From Frankia nepalensis (lineage in GTDB: Bacteria; Actinomycetota; Actinomycetes; Frankiales; Frankiaceae): 64,000 bases of DNA. Shown here one piece after another: positions 62,365-64,000 of the stretch (position 1 is the stretch's first letter; every line of letters begins with the position of its first letter). Location: the NCBI RefSeq assembly GCF_016786325.1, contig NZ_JADWYU010000203.1:1-64000 (forward strand), in the 5' to 3' direction. The notes below the pieces were generated by a model. The model was not told the DNA's origin. It was given only the letters and a program-made list of their open reading frames with translations, and ran no database searches. Made by a program: the position numbers and the translations under genes.

Positions 62365-63636
62365 GTGGACGCGACTGTTCCGGGGGGACAGTTTCCGGCC
62401 GGCCTCGGGACGCTGCTGGGCGCGGAGCTGTCCTGGGTGGGCGAGGACATCATCGGCGCCATCGCGGCGGAGGTGCCCGCCTATGCCCGGCCGCTGGAAG
62501 GGCGGTTCGGGCAGGGAGTGCGCGCGGGCGTGACCGAGGCGCTGCGCCGGTTCCTGGTGATCGTCGACGGCGACCCGGCCGACCCGGCCGACGTCGCCGC
62601 CAGCCGCGACGTCTACGTCCGGCTGGGCCATGGCGAGTTCCACGCCGGCCGGTCGCTGGACAACCTGCTCGCCGCCTACCGGATCGGCACCCGGGTCGCC
62701 TGGCGGCGGTTCGCCGACGTGGCCCGGCTGCGCGGCGGGCTGGACGCGGCCGGTCTGGTGACCCTCGGCGAGACGCTCTTCGGCTACATCGACGGCGTCT
62801 GCGCCGCGTCCGCCGAGGGCTACGCGCTGGCCCAGTCCGCGGACGCCGGCGCCCGCGAGCGGCTGTGGGAGCGCGTCGGTGAGCTGCTGCTGTCCGGGGC
62901 GGACCCCGCCGACGTCGAGGAGATCGCCCAGGCCGGGTCGCTGCGGATCCCGGGCCGCCTCGCCGCGGTGCTCGTCCCGTCGCGCGCGGACGGCCGTCAC
63001 CGGCTCGGCCTGCCCACCGGCTGCCCGAACACCACCCACGGTTCGGACCTGTGGCTGTTCGTCAACGGGGATGACGTGGGCGGGTCACGGCTGGCCGGCC
63101 AGCTGGCGGGGCGCTCGGCCGTCGTCGGCCCGGCGGTCGGCTGGACCCGGGCGGCCGCGAGCGCCGAACGGGTCAGGTTCGCGCGCGAGGCGCGCGACGA
63201 CGGGCTGCTCCCGGCCGACCCGGGCGGCGCCCCGCTGTTCACCGACGACCACCTCGCGACGCTGCTGCTCACCCGCGACCCGGCGCTGCTGGCCGACCTC
63301 ACCCGCCGCCGGCTCGCGCCGCTCGCGGCGCTGCCCGAGCGGACCCGGCAGCGGCTGGCCGCGACGCTGCTGCACTGGCTGGCCCTGCGCGGCCAGCGCG
63401 GGCTGGTCGCCCGCCGGCTGCACGTCCATCCGCAGACCGTCCGCTACCGGGTCCTGCAGCTGCGCGACCTGTTCGGCGACGCCCTCGACGACCCGGATGC
63501 CCGCTTCGAGCTGGAGCTCGTCCTGCGCGCGGGCGCCGACGCGGTCGTCGACGACGACGGCGAGCACACGGGCGACGGCGCCCGGCTCCGGCCCCGCGCG
63601 GACCCGGGCGCGTCCCCCGGGGCCAGCGAGGCGTAG
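62365..63636 (+). CDS. PucR/CdaR-type helix-turn-helix regulator
   Basis: A 423-residue regulator with a C-terminal PucR helix-turn-helix (LALRGQRGLVARRLHVHPQTVRYRVLQLRDLFGDALDDPDARFELELVLR) at about 345-395. The N-terminal 130 residues are helical with the block GHGEFHAGRSLDNLLAAYRIGTRVAWRRF, typical of the family's signal part. Controls catabolic or stress genes in other actinobacteria. Runs toward the convergent nucleoside hydrolase gene; no target known. Confidence 0.88.
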   Translation: MDATVPGGQFPAGLGTLLGAELSWVGEDIIGAIAAEVPAYARPLEGRFGQGVRAGVTEALRRFLVIVDGDPADPADVAASRDVYVRLGHGEFHAGRSLDNLLAAYRIGTRVAWRRFADVARLRGGLDAAGLVTLGETLFGYIDGVCAASAEGYALAQSADAGARERLWERVGELLLSGADPADVEEIAQAGSLRIPGRLAAVLVPSRADGRHRLGLPTGCPNTTHGSDLWLFVNGDDVGGSRLAGQLAGRSAVVGPAVGWTRAAASAERVRFAREARDDGLLPADPGGAPLFTDDHLATLLLTRDPALLADLTRRRLAPLAALPERTRQRLAATLLHWLALRGQRGLVARRLHVHPQTVRYRVLQLRDLFGDALDDPDARFELELVLRAGADAVVDDDGEHTGDGARLRPRADPGASPGASEA

Positions 63637-63701
63637 CCACGAGCCGAGGGTGGCACCCGGCCGCCCTCCCAGGGCCCGCGACAGCGGGACGCCGCCGGCG
63701 G

Positions 63702-63735
63702 CGGCCCCGTCAGGACGACGGCCCCGTCAGGACGA
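63702..63735. repeat. 17-bp tandem duplication over a stop codon
   Basis: CGGCCCCGTCAGGACGA occurs at 63702 and again at 63719. The second copy contains the stop of the gene at 63727 (minus strand). Confidence 0.85.
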
Positions 63736-64000
63736 CGGCCCCGCGGCGGGCTCGCCCGCGAGCTCGCGCACCGCCGCCCGGAAGAAGTCGACGTCGACGG
63801 TCAGCCCGACGGCGACCGGAGCGCCGACACCGGCCTCGTTGCCGTCCGGCCCGCGGCCGGGCTCGACGACGGCGGCCGCCGGCTCGCCGCGGCGTCGCCA
63901 GCCCAGCTCGCGCAGGTCCACCACTGTCTGGCCCCAGGCGGCGCTGCCTCCGGTGTCGACCTCGACCGGCAGCGTCTCGACGCCGAGGATGTCGGGCCGG
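63727..64000 (-). CDS. Probable nucleoside hydrolase, C-terminal part (truncated by window)
   Basis: The last 90 residues of a protein whose start lies beyond the window. It reads PVEVDTGGSAAWGQTVVDLRELGW and ends VGLTVDVDFFRAAVRELAG, matching the end of ribonucleoside hydrolases (purine/pyrimidine nucleosidases), where a TVVD strand and a VDVDxF helix close the fold. Catalytic residues are outside the window, so the call rests on this tail only. Confidence 0.55.
   Translation of the reverse strand, partial: RPDILGVETLPVEVDTGGSAAWGQTVVDLRELGWRRRGEPAAAVVEPGRGPDGNEAGVGAPVAVGLTVDVDFFRAAVRELAGEPAAGPSS

Overview
The window is 64 kb of very GC-rich chromosomal DNA with the coding style of a mycelial actinomycete. 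GTG, TTG and leaderless starts, long G/C third-position shadow ORFs, lipobox-type lipoproteins, a FurA-KatG pair, an MMPL transporter, a mycothiol-type enzyme and several LLM and DapB-like oxidoreductases fit a Frankia-like (Frankiaceae) organism best; that assignment is by-eye inference. No rRNA, tRNA, CRISPR array, complete insertion sequence or phage module is visible. Three G/C homopolymer-rich tracts (1-43, 13022-13128, 28200-28270) look like assembly or base-calling damage, and one of them breaks a permease gene.

Layout. 0-10 kb: a DUF6226-like protein, a double-length family III CoA-transferase, a cysteine-type leader peptide with a cysteine dioxygenase-rhodanese operon, an LLM oxidoreductase, a macrolide-type glycosyltransferase and a Ser/Thr kinase with a WD40 sensor domain. 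10.7-16.1 kb: an operon coupling a metallo-beta-lactamase-fold hydrolase to a complete CUT1 sugar ABC transporter. 16.2-24.3 kb: a LysR regulator, furA-katG with a clear operator, an MMPL exporter and a quinone oxidoreductase behind a SoxR-like box. 24.3-30.2 kb: a DrrAB-type ABC exporter, a CAP-domain lipoprotein, a NUDIX hydrolase, a methyltransferase-like protein and an ECF sigma factor with a basic repeat tail, preceded by a duplicated hairpin.

30.7-43.6 kb is the most accessory-looking part. It holds an SDR, two DapB-like dehydrogenases, an SRPBCC protein, an AraC-VOC pair, a mycothiol-dependent enzyme, then a co-directional run of lipoprotein ligand receptor, signal-less ligand-binding protein, LLM oxidoreductase, cytochrome P450 and DapB-like enzyme, closed by a double TetR repressor. 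I read the run as a small-molecule uptake/sensing and oxidation module of unknown substrate.

43.8-64 kb: an MSMEG_6728-type protein, a fused methyltransferase, a DHA2 exporter, a SnoaL-like protein, a convergent SGNH hydrolase/aldo-keto reductase pair sharing a palindromic operator, an acyltransferase-3, an ANTAR protein, a two-subunit M16 peptidase, a lipoprotein, a NarL-type two-component system, a PucR-like regulator and the 3' end of a probable nucleoside hydrolase. Regulatory architecture is the richest novelty here: a putative leaderless cysteine attenuator, a FurA palindrome, a SoxR-like box between -35 and -10, and a matched operator at two convergent promoters.
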